Source: Streptomyces niger
GTDB lineage: Bacteria > Actinomycetota > Actinomycetes > Streptomycetales > Streptomycetaceae
DNA length: 64,000 nt
Reading direction: 5' to 3'
NCBI RefSeq assembly: GCF_000718305.1
Contig: NZ_JOFQ01000011.1
Location: 248,001-312,000, forward strand
The notes beneath the pieces were generated by a model, which worked only from the letters and a program-made list of their open reading frames with translations, made no database searches and was not told the DNA's origin. Both the position numbers and the translations under genes were made by a program. Within the stretch, counting starts at the first letter, position 1. The number at the start of each line of letters is the position of its first letter. This document shows positions 1 through 9,019 of this stretch, piece after piece.

Positions 1-1510
1 CCAGGACGCGCGGGTCCGTGAGGATGGCGCGGGCCAGGGCGACGCGCTGCCGCTGGCCGCCGGACAGGCTCAGGCCCTGCTCGCCGACCTCGGTGTCGTA
101 GCCGTCGGGCAGGGCCGAGATGAAGCCGTCGGCCTGGGCGGCGCGGGCCGCGGCGCGGATCTGCTCGTCGGTGGCGTCCGGGGCGCCGTAGGCGATGTTG
201 TCCCGGATCGAGTCGGAGAAGAGGAAGCTGGTCTCGGGGACCAGGCCGATGGCGCCGCGCAGTGAGTCGGCGGTCAGGTCGCGTACGTCCCGGCCGCCGA
301 GCAGCACCCGTCCCGCGACGGGGTCGTAGAAGCGGGGCAGCAGCAGCGAGACGGTGGACTTGCCGCTGCCGGAGGTGCCCACGACGGCGACGGTCTCGCC
401 GGGCTCGATGCGCAGCGAGAAGTCGTCCAGGACGGGGTGCGCGCCCTGGTCGTCGCCGTACCGGAAGGTGACGTGCTCGAACTCCACGGTGGCGGGCGCG
501 TCGGCGGGCAGCTCGACGGCGTCGGGGCGCTCCTCGATGACCGGCTCGGTGTCGATCAGCTCGAAGACCCGTTCCACGCCGGCGCGGGCCTGCTGGCCCA
601 CGGTGAGGACCATGGCGAGCATCCGGACCGGGCCGACGAGCTGGGCGAGGTAGGTGGAGAAGGCCACGAAGGTGCCCAGCGAGACCTGGCCGCGGGTGGC
701 CATCCAGCCGCCGAGGGCGAGCATCGCGACCTGGCCGAGGGAGGGCACGGCCTGGAGCGCGGGGGTGTAGCGGGCGTTGAGGCGTACGGTGCGCAGCCGG
801 CCGGCGAAGAGCCGCCGGCCGACCTCGCGGAGCTTGCCGGTCTCCTGTTCCTCCTGGCCGAAGCCCTTCACGACGCGGACGCCGGAGACAGCGCCGTCGA
901 CCACGCCGGCCACGGCCGCCGCCTGCCCCTGCGCGTACCAGGTCGCCGGGAAGAGGCGGGTGCGGCTGCGGTTGGCGATCCACCACAGGGCGGGCGCGAC
1001 GGCGAGGGCGACGACGGTGAGCAGCGGGGACAGCACCACCATGATCACCAGGGAGATGGCGAACAGCAGGACGTTGCCCAGCATCATCGGCACCATGAAC
1101 AGCAGCGACTGCACGAGTTGCAGGTCGCTGGTGCCGCGGCCGACCACCTGGCCGGTGGAGAGCTCGTCCTGGCGCCGTCCGTCGAGCCGGGTGATCGCGC
1201 GGTACATCCGGGTACGCAGGTCGTGCTGCACGTCGAGTGCGAGCCGGCCGCCGTAGAACCGGCGGATGTAGGTCAGGACGTAGACGGCGAGCGCGGCGAC
1301 GATCAGCAGGGTGGCCCACGGGGCGAGGGACCGTTCGTGCTTGACGATCACGTCGTCGATGATCAGCTTCGGCACCAGCGGGACCAGCGCCATGACGGCC
1401 ATCCCGGCGAGCGAGGAGCCGAGCGCGAGCAGTACGTCCTTCCTGTACTGCCAGCATGTGCGCGTCAGCCGCCGCGCCCAGCCCTCTTGTGCCGTGTCCG
1501 TGCCCGCCAC
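1..1510 (-). CDS. ABC exporter, fused permease-ATPase half-transporter (3' end outside window)
   Basis: This is a membrane half-transporter with an N-terminal six-helix exporter domain and a C-terminal nucleotide-binding domain; such proteins dimerise to move lipids, peptides or drugs out of the cell. About 503 residues are visible. A Walker A motif (GTSGSGKST) lies near residue 370 and the signature LSGGQRQRVALARA sits at the very end, so Walker B and the H-loop are beyond base 1. I chose the GTG at 1510 because GGGAGG lies about six bases upstream and the product begins with a short basic stretch ahead of the first membrane helices. The partner half-transporter, if the protein is heterodimeric, would lie outside the window. 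The substrate cannot be read from the sequence. Confidence 0.9.
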   Translation of the reverse strand, partial: MAGTDTAQEGWARRLTRTCWQYRKDVLLALGSSLAGMAVMALVPLVPKLIIDDVIVKHERSLAPWATLLIVAALAVYVLTYIRRFYGGRLALDVQHDLRTRMYRAITRLDGRRQDELSTGQVVGRGTSDLQLVQSLLFMVPMMLGNVLLFAISLVIMVVLSPLLTVVALAVAPALWWIANRSRTRLFPATWYAQGQAAAVAGVVDGAVSGVRVVKGFGQEEQETGKLREVGRRLFAGRLRTVRLNARYTPALQAVPSLGQVAMLALGGWMATRGQVSLGTFVAFSTYLAQLVGPVRMLAMVLTVGQQARAGVERVFELIDTEPVIEERPDAVELPADAPATVEFEHVTFRYGDDQGAHPVLDDFSLRIEPGETVAVVGTSGSGKSTVSLLLPRFYDPVAGRVLLGGRDVRDLTADSLRGAIGLVPETSFLFSDSIRDNIAYGAPDATDEQIRAAARAAQADGFISALPDGYDTEVGEQGLSLSGGQRQRVALARAILTDPRVL

Positions 1511-1619
1511 GCGACGCCTCCCACCGGTCGACTCCCTGCCGCAAGGCACCAACATCGCCGACCGGTGTTTTCATCCCACCGCAACAATTCCCGCAACCGT
1601 GGGCGTCACCTACCGGCCG

Positions 1620-2657
1620 TCACCGCTCACGGACGGTCATGTCGTAGAGCCGGGTGATCTGCTTCGGGTTCTGGTTGTCGTCGCTGACCAGGAGGAGGTG
1701 CAGCCGCCCCGCGCGGCGGTCGAGCACCGTCATGCCCTCGATGTTGTCCAGCAGCGGATTGAGCTGCGGCTGCCTGGCGGGGGCGCCGAGGGACGGGCAG
1801 TGGGTGAGGTCGGCGAGCAGGGTCTTGTGTGCGGGGCGCACGGCCGCGGTGAGCCGGTCGGTGTCCTGGGTCGCGGTGGCGTGCCGGGGGTCGGCGAGGT
1901 AAAGGCGGACGATGTTGCCCTGCGGGGTGAAGGCGCGCTCCAGGACGAGCAGGCGGCCGTCGTCGAGCGCGGTGAGCTCGGGGACGGTCATGCCCTCCTC
2001 GACCGGGTAGGCGTACTGCCGGCCGAGCGCGTAGCCGCCGTGCGGCCGCCGCTCCCAGGTCTGGAAGCGGAGCAGGGGGCGGCCCTGCGCGTCGGTGCCG
2101 TCGCCGGCGAGCGCGGCTTCCATGGCGGCGGTGAGCCTACGGCCGCCGGGGCTCGCGGTCAGCCCCTCGAAGGTCTGGTTGGCGGTGGCGCGGCCGGCCG
2201 GGGCGACCCGCAGCGCTTCGGGGACGGGGAGGCGGCCGCGCAGGTGGCCCGCCCGGTCGTAGCGGCGCACCGACGGCTCGGCCTCGGAGGCGATGAGCCG
2301 GTCGCCGCCTCCCTCGACGACCAGGCCCTCGGAGTCCAGCGGGGCGCCGTGCTCGTCGGCGAGCGGTACGGCGCGGAGCGGCTCCCGGGTCCGGCCGTCG
2401 AGGGTGACCAGCGCGGACCGGTCGGAGAGGGCGAGCAGGTCGCCGTCGGTGTCGCGGGCGAGCGCGGAGAGGTTGCCGACGTACGTGCCGTCCACGGTCC
2501 GCTTGTCCAGGGCGTCGGACCAGCGGTCGGCGGAGACGCGGGGCGAGCAGGCGTGGCCGGTGGCGGGCGCCGCGCGCTGGACCGCGGCCGCCGGGGGCGT
2601 GCCGGTGGCGAGCAGGGCGGCGGCGAGGGCTGCGGGCAGGGCGGCGGCGAGGCGCAC
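1620..2657 (-). CDS. Secreted esterase-like-activity-of-phytase family protein
   Basis: The product is about 345 residues with a Sec-type signal peptide (hydrophobic core of Ala and Leu in residues 2-22, cleavage near AAA-VQ). The mature part shows the repetitive propeller-like pattern of the phytase-like esterase family (PF13449 type): NQTFEGL, NPLLDNIEGM and a C-terminal SDDNQNPKQITRLY segment, which are the conserved blocks of that family. Members are exported and their natural substrates are mostly unknown. I chose the GTG at 2657 over the upstream ATG because GGAAGG sits seven bases before it and the signal peptide then starts properly. It stands downstream of, and in the same direction as, the GH65 gene with a 120-base gap, so co-transcription is possible. 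Confidence 0.75.
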   Translation of the reverse strand: MRLAAALPAALAAALLATGTPPAAAVQRAAPATGHACSPRVSADRWSDALDKRTVDGTYVGNLSALARDTDGDLLALSDRSALVTLDGRTREPLRAVPLADEHGAPLDSEGLVVEGGGDRLIASEAEPSVRRYDRAGHLRGRLPVPEALRVAPAGRATANQTFEGLTASPGGRRLTAAMEAALAGDGTDAQGRPLLRFQTWERRPHGGYALGRQYAYPVEEGMTVPELTALDDGRLLVLERAFTPQGNIVRLYLADPRHATATQDTDRLTAAVRPAHKTLLADLTHCPSLGAPARQPQLNPLLDNIEGMTVLDRRAGRLHLLLVSDDNQNPKQITRLYDMTVRER

Positions 2658-2777
2658 GGGTGGTCCTTCCGGTCGGCGGGACGTGCCGCGGTACGGCAAC
2701 GGGCGGGGCACCCGGGATTTCTTCCCCCGGGCGCCCCGCCCACATCACGTGTTCCGTCCCGCGGAACGTCCGCGCGG

Positions 2778-5540
2778 TCAGTCCTTGGCCTCGGCCACCG
2801 TCAGTTCGGTGATGCCGGGACGGGTCTTGGCGCCGTCCTTGCCGTGCACGGTGACCCGGACGTAGCGGGCCGGGGACTTCCCGTCGTAGCCGGTGCCGGT
2901 CCAGTGGCGCCCGTCGCGGGAGACCTGGATCCGGTACGACTCCGGCTTGGTGGCCGTCCAGTGCGGGGTGATGGTGCCGACGCGGTGGGCGCCGCCGAGG
3001 TCGGCGGTGAGGGTGCCGGTGGTGGCGTCGGGCACCCAGGCGGTGGTGGTGTTGCCGTCCACCGCTGCGCCCGCGTACATCCCGGGCTCCTCCGACGTGG
3101 CCTTCGCCGGCCGGCAGCGGGCCGCGTTCGCCGTCGGCTCCTGGTCGGGGCGGCGGGTCTTCAGCTCCAGCGGGGCGCCCCGGCTGACCACGCGCTCGCC
3201 CTCCGGGGTGGCGACCGTCATCGGCTCACCCTCGGTCAGCCGCACCTCGGTGTGGTGCGCGCCCAGCGCGACGTCGTACGTCCGGCCCCGCCAGTGCAGG
3301 CCGCGCAGGGTGACGCCGTCGGAGAGCTGCGGCGGCAGCGTCGGGTCCAGGGTGATCCTGTCCTCGCCGAGCCGCAGGCCGGTCAGGCCGTGGGTGAAGA
3401 CCTGGAGGAAGCCGCCCTTGCCGGTGAGGAAGTCCTGCGCGGGCGAGCCGGCGAGCGGGTCGCCCGCGCCGGCCTTCTCGCCGCGCGCCTCGGAGAAGAG
3501 GTGGAACGGGCCGCGCATGAAGGGCCGCACCGACCGCTGGAGGTAGGTGTACGTCGCGCAGCCGGGCTCGCCGATCTCGGCGGCGTCGACGGCGTGCACC
3601 GAGTCGGTCATCGCCGGGCCGTCGGGGTCGGTGTGCGCGGCGTAGTAGTCCAGCGTCTTCGTCTTGGCCGCGTCCGACATCGGCCACTGCAGCGGGTACT
3701 GCAGCAGGACGGTGTCGGCCTGCTTGATGGTGGTGCCCTTGTAGCCGTCGTACTGCTGGAAGACCTGCTTCTTCTTGTCGTACGGGATGCGCAGCTTGTC
3801 GGCGACGGTCTCCCAGGAGGCGGGGGCCTTCTTGCCGAGGACGGCGGCGGCGCGGGTGGCGTGGCGGAGCGCGGTGGCGGCACCGGCGTTGGTGAACACG
3901 CCGTCGTCCACGCCATTGCTGTACTCGTCCGGGCCCGCGACGTTCTTGATCGAGTAGCTGCCGTCACCGTTCTTGGTCACGCGCGAGGCCCAGAACTTCG
4001 CGATGCCCTGCATGACGGGCCAGCCGCGGTCCCGCAGCCAGTCGGTGTCCTCGGTGGCGAGGTAGTACTGCCAGGCGGCCAGCGAGACGTCGCCCATCAG
4101 GTGGTTCTGGGTCTTGCAGTGCGGCGGGTCCCAGCTGTGGCACTCCTTCCACAGGTCGCCCTTGCCGCCGCTGGTCCAGGGGTAGAAGAGGCCGTCGTAG
4201 CCGAGCTTCTTCGCGTTGGCGCGGGCGGCGTCCCGGGTCCGGTAGCGGTAGTCCACGATCGACCGGGCGAGGTTCGGGTGGGCTGCCAGCAGGCCCGGGT
4301 ACATCCAGGTCTCGGCGTCCCAGAAGATCTCACCCGCGTAGTTGTCGCTGGTCAGACCGGTCGGGGCGATGCTGTCCGCGGAGCCCTCGCGGGAGTTGGC
4401 GAGCAGCCCGTACTGCGCGGAGCGCACCCATGCCTGGAGGTCGCGCTGCTCCCGGCCGCGCACCTCGATGTCGGAGCGCCACAGCTTCTGCCAGGCGGTG
4501 GCGTGGTCGTGGTAGAGGCTGCCCCAGCCGCGCGCCGCGGCCTGCTGGGAGGCGCGGGTGGCGGCGGCCCTGGGGTCGTGGGAGGTGAGCGCGGTGTCCA
4601 CGCCGACGTACTTGGAGACCTCGTACGTCCGTCCCTTGTGCACCGGGAACGAGACACCCTGATGCACCGTCAGCTTCTGCGCAGCGGCGGCCTTCTGTTC
4701 ACTTCTCGAATGAATGCTCGGAGCCGTGCGGAGCGTCGAGGCGACCGCGCCCGCGGTGTTCGTGCCGTTCGTACGGAAGGTGACGTCCTGCGTCCGGTCG
4801 CCGGAACGGGCGCCGCCGCCGGTCTGCGTGATCCGGCGGGCGCCGCGCCCGTCGAGCGTGTCGGTGACGGTGGCCGGGCCGCTCCAGTGCGGCGTCATCC
4901 GCAGCCGTACCGCACCGGTGTGCGCCCGGGTGCGGTCCGCGAGCACGTCGAAGACCAGGTCGGTGGCGCGGCCGTCGGCGGCGGTCCAGGTCAGCGACGT
5001 ACGGACCAGACCGCAGCGCATCAGCAGCGTCTGCCGGTAGTGCGAGATCCGGCCGGGCTTCGTGGCGGCGTTGAAGGTCTCCCCGCCGTCGCCGCCGGTG
5101 GCGACGTTCAGCGTGGACCAGGTGGGCAACGCGGCGATGGCCTGCCGCTTCTTCACCGACTTGGGCCCTTCGGCGAACAGCCCGGCCGCGAAGGCGCCGT
5201 CGTAGCGCGGGGTGTAGAGCGGGAAGCCGGTCTTCTCGCCGGACGCCGCGTACCCGGTCCCGTTGGGCGGCACGCGCTGCCCGAGGTAGCCGTTGGCGAC
5301 GTACGGGTGGTGGCTGTCCTCGGGATCGATACGGGTGGACGTCGGCGTCCAGTCGGGGCCGTCCGAGGCGCAGGAGCCGTCGACGGCGGGGGTGGCGCCG
5401 GTCGCCGGGCCCGCGGCGCGGCCGCCGTCCGGCGTCTCGGCCGAGGAGGCGGGGGGCACGGCCGCGATGAGCGCGCCCGCGAGCAGAGGGACGAGCAGCC
5501 GCCGGCCGGCGCGCGGCAGCGGACGTGGGGAGTACGTCAT
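2778..5540 (-). CDS. Secreted GH65 hydrolase (acid trehalase type) with C-terminal F5/8-type carbohydrate-binding domain
   Basis: The 920-residue product has an export signal (RAGRRLLVPLLAG, cleavage near residue 35), an N-terminal GH65 beta-sandwich, an (alpha/alpha)6 catalytic domain and a C-terminal discoidin-like domain from about residue 790. Catalytic-domain blocks include FWDAETWMYPGLL and VAGPDEYSNGVDDGVFTN; the Glu of GPDEY (near residue 537) is the general acid of GH65 enzymes. The family holds phosphorylases and inverting trehalases. The secreted form with a discoidin domain, and no linked phosphoglucomutase gene, points to a hydrolase acting on extracellular alpha,alpha-trehalose or a related disaccharide; that assignment is inferred. 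The ATG at 5540 is preceded by GGAGAA five bases away. Confidence 0.85.
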   Translation of the reverse strand: MTYSPRPLPRAGRRLLVPLLAGALIAAVPPASSAETPDGGRAAGPATGATPAVDGSCASDGPDWTPTSTRIDPEDSHHPYVANGYLGQRVPPNGTGYAASGEKTGFPLYTPRYDGAFAAGLFAEGPKSVKKRQAIAALPTWSTLNVATGGDGGETFNAATKPGRISHYRQTLLMRCGLVRTSLTWTAADGRATDLVFDVLADRTRAHTGAVRLRMTPHWSGPATVTDTLDGRGARRITQTGGGARSGDRTQDVTFRTNGTNTAGAVASTLRTAPSIHSRSEQKAAAAQKLTVHQGVSFPVHKGRTYEVSKYVGVDTALTSHDPRAAATRASQQAAARGWGSLYHDHATAWQKLWRSDIEVRGREQRDLQAWVRSAQYGLLANSREGSADSIAPTGLTSDNYAGEIFWDAETWMYPGLLAAHPNLARSIVDYRYRTRDAARANAKKLGYDGLFYPWTSGGKGDLWKECHSWDPPHCKTQNHLMGDVSLAAWQYYLATEDTDWLRDRGWPVMQGIAKFWASRVTKNGDGSYSIKNVAGPDEYSNGVDDGVFTNAGAATALRHATRAAAVLGKKAPASWETVADKLRIPYDKKKQVFQQYDGYKGTTIKQADTVLLQYPLQWPMSDAAKTKTLDYYAAHTDPDGPAMTDSVHAVDAAEIGEPGCATYTYLQRSVRPFMRGPFHLFSEARGEKAGAGDPLAGSPAQDFLTGKGGFLQVFTHGLTGLRLGEDRITLDPTLPPQLSDGVTLRGLHWRGRTYDVALGAHHTEVRLTEGEPMTVATPEGERVVSRGAPLELKTRRPDQEPTANAARCRPAKATSEEPGMYAGAAVDGNTTTAWVPDATTGTLTADLGGAHRVGTITPHWTATKPESYRIQVSRDGRHWTGTGYDGKSPARYVRVTVHGKDGAKTRPGITELTVAEAKD

Positions 5541-5609
5541 TGTTCTCCGTCGACAGTTCGTCGGGCACGGGGCGGGCAGGCCGGGGCGCTGCCCGCAGAG
5601 AACCTAAAG

Positions 5610-7334
5610 TTATGAACAGTTCGCGTCAACGGTCGGCGCGCTTTGTTCACTTTCCGAAGTCGGAGAATCCGTGGAATCACCCAGATGCGTCGGCGCGAAC
5701 ATCCGCAGCAGCGCCGGCAGCACCACCACGGAGGGGCCGGGGGCCGCCAGCGCCGCGGCCAGATCCGCCCGCAACCGCTCCGGAGAACTCGTCACCGCCG
5801 GCACCCCGAAGGACTCGGCGAGCGCCGCGAAGTCCGGCCGCGCCAGCTCGGTGCCGGTCGCCCGCCCGAACGTGTCCGTCATGTACTCGCGGAGGATGCC
5901 GTACCCCCCGTCGTCCACGATCAGCCAGGTCACCGGCGCGTCGTACTGGTGCGCCGTGGCCAGCTCCGCGAGCGAGTACATGGCGCCGCCGTCGCCGGAG
6001 ACCGCGAGGACCGGCCGCGTCGGATCGGCCGCCGCCGCGCCCAGCGCCGCCGGGAAGGCGTAGCCGAGACCGCCCGCGCCCTGCGCCGAGTGCATGGTGT
6101 TCGGGTGGCGGGCGTCGAAGGCCGACCAGGCCCAGTACGCCAGGATCGTCATGTCCCAGAAGGAGGGCGCCCGGGGCGGGAGCGCCTCGCGGACGGCGGC
6201 CAGCACGTCCTGCTCCAGGGTGAGGCCCTGGGACGCGATGCGCTCCCCCACCCGGTCCAGCAGTGCCCGTACGCGCCCGGGCGCCGTGTCGTCCTCGCGC
6301 GTACCGGCCGTCTCCCGCAGCGCCCGGAGCGCGAGGCGGGCGTCCGCGTGGATGCCGAGCGCGGGGTGGTTGGCCGCCAGCTTGCCCGCATCGGCCTCGA
6401 TCTGGACGACCCGGCCGCGGGGCCGGAAGGTGTGGTAGTTCGACGACAGCTCGCCCAGGCCCGAGCCGAGGACGAGCAGCACGTCGGCATCCGCCAGGAA
6501 CTCCGTGGTGTGGCGGTCCTCCAGCCACGACTGGAGGGAGAGCGGGTGGGTCCAGGGGAACGCGCCCTTGCCGCCGAAGGTGGTCGCGACCGGCGCCTGG
6601 AGCCGCTCCGCCAGCGCGCGCAGCTCCGCCTCGGCCCCGGCCCGTACGACACCGCCGCCCGCGAGAATCGCCGGCCGCTCGGCCGCGGACAGCAACTCCG
6701 CCGCTGCCTCGATGAGTTCGGGGCGCGGCTCGGGCACGTGCGGCCGGACGGTGAGGGTACGGACCGGCGGGACATCGGGATCCACGGGCGCGAGCAGGAC
6801 GTCCTGCGGGATCTCCAGCCACACCGGGCCGTGCGGCACGCTCAGCGCGGACTCCCAGGCCTCGGCGATCGCCGACGGGATCTGCGACTGCGTACGGGCG
6901 CTGTGCACGGACTTCACCACGTCGCGGAACGAGGCGCTCTGGTCCCTGAGTTCGTGCAGGTACCCGTGGCGGCCGCCGCCGAGCCCGGCCGCCGGCACCT
7001 GGCTGCCGATCGCCAGCACGGGGGCCGAGGCGGCGGCGGACTCCTGCAGCGCGGCGAGCGTCATCAGCGCGCCGGGGCCGGTGGAGACCATCAGCGGCGC
7101 GACGGTGCGCGCCGTGCGGGCGTACGCGTCGGCGGCGAACCCCGCGTTGTTCTCCACGCGCAGCCCGACGTACCGCAGGGCGCTGCGGCCCAGCGCGTCG
7201 AAGAGGCCCAGGGCGTGCTGGCCGGGGAGCCCGAATACGGTCTGCGCGCCGAGGGCTTGCAGCGATTCGACCACCAGGTCGCCCCCGGTGCGGGTGCGCT
7301 GCGCGGCGTTGGCCGAGGGGGTCGGGGTGCTCAC
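5610..7334 (-). CDS. ThDP-dependent decarboxylase, probably 5-guanidino-2-oxopentanoate (2-ketoarginine) decarboxylase
   Basis: The 574-residue protein belongs to the acetolactate synthase/benzoylformate decarboxylase family. It shows the activating Glu in the N-terminal domain (LRVENNAGFAADAYAR, about residue 55) and the diphosphate-Mg motif GDGGAMYSL followed about 25 residues later by DDGGYG. The neighbourhood (transporter, PucR regulator, ureohydrolase) suggests the arginine transaminase/oxidase route: 2-ketoarginine is decarboxylated to 4-guanidinobutyraldehyde, oxidised, then cleaved to urea and 4-aminobutyrate. That role is inference; the motifs alone support only the enzyme family. 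I took the GTG at 7334, which has AGAGAGG upstream; an in-frame extension to 7472 is rich in Arg and Pro and looks non-coding. Confidence 0.75.
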   Translation of the reverse strand: MSTPTPSANAAQRTRTGGDLVVESLQALGAQTVFGLPGQHALGLFDALGRSALRYVGLRVENNAGFAADAYARTARTVAPLMVSTGPGALMTLAALQESAAASAPVLAIGSQVPAAGLGGGRHGYLHELRDQSASFRDVVKSVHSARTQSQIPSAIAEAWESALSVPHGPVWLEIPQDVLLAPVDPDVPPVRTLTVRPHVPEPRPELIEAAAELLSAAERPAILAGGGVVRAGAEAELRALAERLQAPVATTFGGKGAFPWTHPLSLQSWLEDRHTTEFLADADVLLVLGSGLGELSSNYHTFRPRGRVVQIEADAGKLAANHPALGIHADARLALRALRETAGTREDDTAPGRVRALLDRVGERIASQGLTLEQDVLAAVREALPPRAPSFWDMTILAYWAWSAFDARHPNTMHSAQGAGGLGYAFPAALGAAAADPTRPVLAVSGDGGAMYSLAELATAHQYDAPVTWLIVDDGGYGILREYMTDTFGRATGTELARPDFAALAESFGVPAVTSSPERLRADLAAALAAPGPSVVVLPALLRMFAPTHLGDSTDSPTSESEQSAPTVDANCS

Positions 7335-7407
7335 GTCATGCCTCTCTGTTCGAATCTGTTCGAAACAAGCCCGTCCGGCGCTTGAGGACCATCGGTGGCG
7401 TGCGGGG

Positions 7408-8892
7408 CTACGCGCCCGAGGGCGGTGAAACGCCCGCGGCCGGCGCGTCAGCCGGCACCGCTCCGGCGACACGGGCCTTCCAGGCCCGCAGTACCGCCGG
7501 GTCCGTCGGCCTGCTCAGCAGGCTCACCGTCACGTACGCCACCAGCGACACCAGCAGCCCGTAGTAGATCGGCTCGCTCGCGAGGACGCCGCGCCAGGCC
7601 ATCAGGCCGATCACCGTCGCACCGCCCGCCGCGACAGCGGCCAGCGCCCCCGCGCCCGTGCCGCGCTTCCACAGCAGGCCGCCGAGGATCGGGACCAGAA
7701 GGCCGCCGACGAGGAGGTTGTAGGCGACGGTCAGCGCCTGGACGACGTCGTCGATGGCGATCGCGATGCCGATGACGGCGATACCCATGACGAGGATGAC
7801 GACCCGGTTGCCGCGTACCTCGTCCCGCTCCGCACCGGCGTCCTCGCGCTCCCGGCCCGCCAGGGCACCGCGGAGCCGCGACCAGATGTCGTTGTTGGCG
7901 ACCGTCGCGCAGGCGATCAGCGCGCCCGAGGACGTGGACATCACCGCCGAGAGCGCCGCCGCGAGGACCAGCCCGCGCACCCCCACCGGCAGCGCGTCCT
8001 TCACGATCGTGGCGAACGCGTCGTCCGGGCTGCCCAGATGCGGGTAGAGCACCTTGGCGGCCGTGCCGATCACCGCGCCGGCCAGCGCGTACACCAGGCA
8101 GTACGTGCCGGCCGCCGTGCCGCCCGCGCGGGCGACGCGGTCGCTGCGCGCGGTGAAGACCCGCTGCCAGATGTCCTGGCCGATCAGCATGCCGAAGGAG
8201 TAGATGAGGACGTAGGTGAAGACGGTCTGGGCGCCGATGCCGAGCGGGGCGAAGTAGGCGTCGGGGAGCTCCGCCCGCAGCGCGTGGAAACCGCCCGCCT
8301 TGATGACCGCGATCGGCAGCAGGAGCAGCAGCACGCCGATCGTTTTGACCACGAACTGCACCATGTCGGTGAGGGTGATCGACCACATGCCGCCGAGCGT
8401 GGAGTACGCGACGACGATCACGCCGCCGAGGACGATCGACACCGTGCGGTCCAGGCCGAAGAGGACGTCGAAGATGGTGGCGTAGGCGATGGTCGAGGTG
8501 ACCGCGAGCATCAGGGTGTACGCCCACATCACCACGCCGGAGATGACGCCCGCCGAACCGCCGTAGCGCAGGTCGAGCATCTCGGAGACGGTGTAGACCT
8601 TCAGCCGGGCGATCCGCGCGGAGAAGAAGACGCTCAGCGCGAGCAGCCCCAGGCCGATGGTGAAGACCATCCACGCGCCGGAGAGCCCGTACCGGTAGCC
8701 GAGGCCGACGCCGCCGATGGTGGAGGCGCCGCCGAGGACGATCGCCGCCATGGTCCCGGAGTACATGAACGGTCCCAGGCGCCGCCCGGCGACCAGGAAT
8801 TCGCTCTTGGAGCGGGCGCGGCGCATGCCCCACCAGCCCATGGCGAGCATGCCGGCCAGATACAGGACGATCACCGCGTAGTCGACAGCCAT
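7408..8892 (-). CDS. Sodium:solute symporter (SSS family)
   Basis: A 494-residue integral membrane protein with about 13 hydrophobic segments. The N-terminal helix (AVIVLYLAGMLAMGWWG), the R-R-SKSEFLVAGRRLG loop and the following GGAST region are typical of SSS transporters, which couple Na+ entry to uptake of sugars, amino acids, urea or nucleobases. It lies directly upstream of the ThDP decarboxylase gene on the same strand (73-base gap) and opposite a PucR regulator, so the likely cargo is a nitrogen compound such as arginine or a guanidino acid; this is inferred from context. The start at 8892 has GAAGGGA six bases upstream. A longer in-frame reading back to 9285 overlaps the divergent regulator and is not supported. 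Confidence 0.88.
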   Translation of the reverse strand: MAVDYAVIVLYLAGMLAMGWWGMRRARSKSEFLVAGRRLGPFMYSGTMAAIVLGGASTIGGVGLGYRYGLSGAWMVFTIGLGLLALSVFFSARIARLKVYTVSEMLDLRYGGSAGVISGVVMWAYTLMLAVTSTIAYATIFDVLFGLDRTVSIVLGGVIVVAYSTLGGMWSITLTDMVQFVVKTIGVLLLLLPIAVIKAGGFHALRAELPDAYFAPLGIGAQTVFTYVLIYSFGMLIGQDIWQRVFTARSDRVARAGGTAAGTYCLVYALAGAVIGTAAKVLYPHLGSPDDAFATIVKDALPVGVRGLVLAAALSAVMSTSSGALIACATVANNDIWSRLRGALAGREREDAGAERDEVRGNRVVILVMGIAVIGIAIAIDDVVQALTVAYNLLVGGLLVPILGGLLWKRGTGAGALAAVAAGGATVIGLMAWRGVLASEPIYYGLLVSLVAYVTVSLLSRPTDPAVLRAWKARVAGAVPADAPAAGVSPPSGA

Positions 8893-9019
8893 GGGCCATC
8901 CCTTCGGCAGGGCGGAGCGGGCGGGGGCGGGAATGCGTGGGTTGACCTTAGGGAACGGCGCGGCGGCGAAGAAGTGTACGTTTCCTCCACCTCGCCCCTC
9001 GGGAAGGGATGATTTGCAC

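Noticed and set aside
1311..5615. Very long plus-strand open reading opposite the phytase-like and GH65 genes
   Set aside because: It is the antisense shadow of high-GC genes: Gly/Arg/Val-rich, no domain, no ribosome-binding site, while the minus strand carries clear enzyme motifs.
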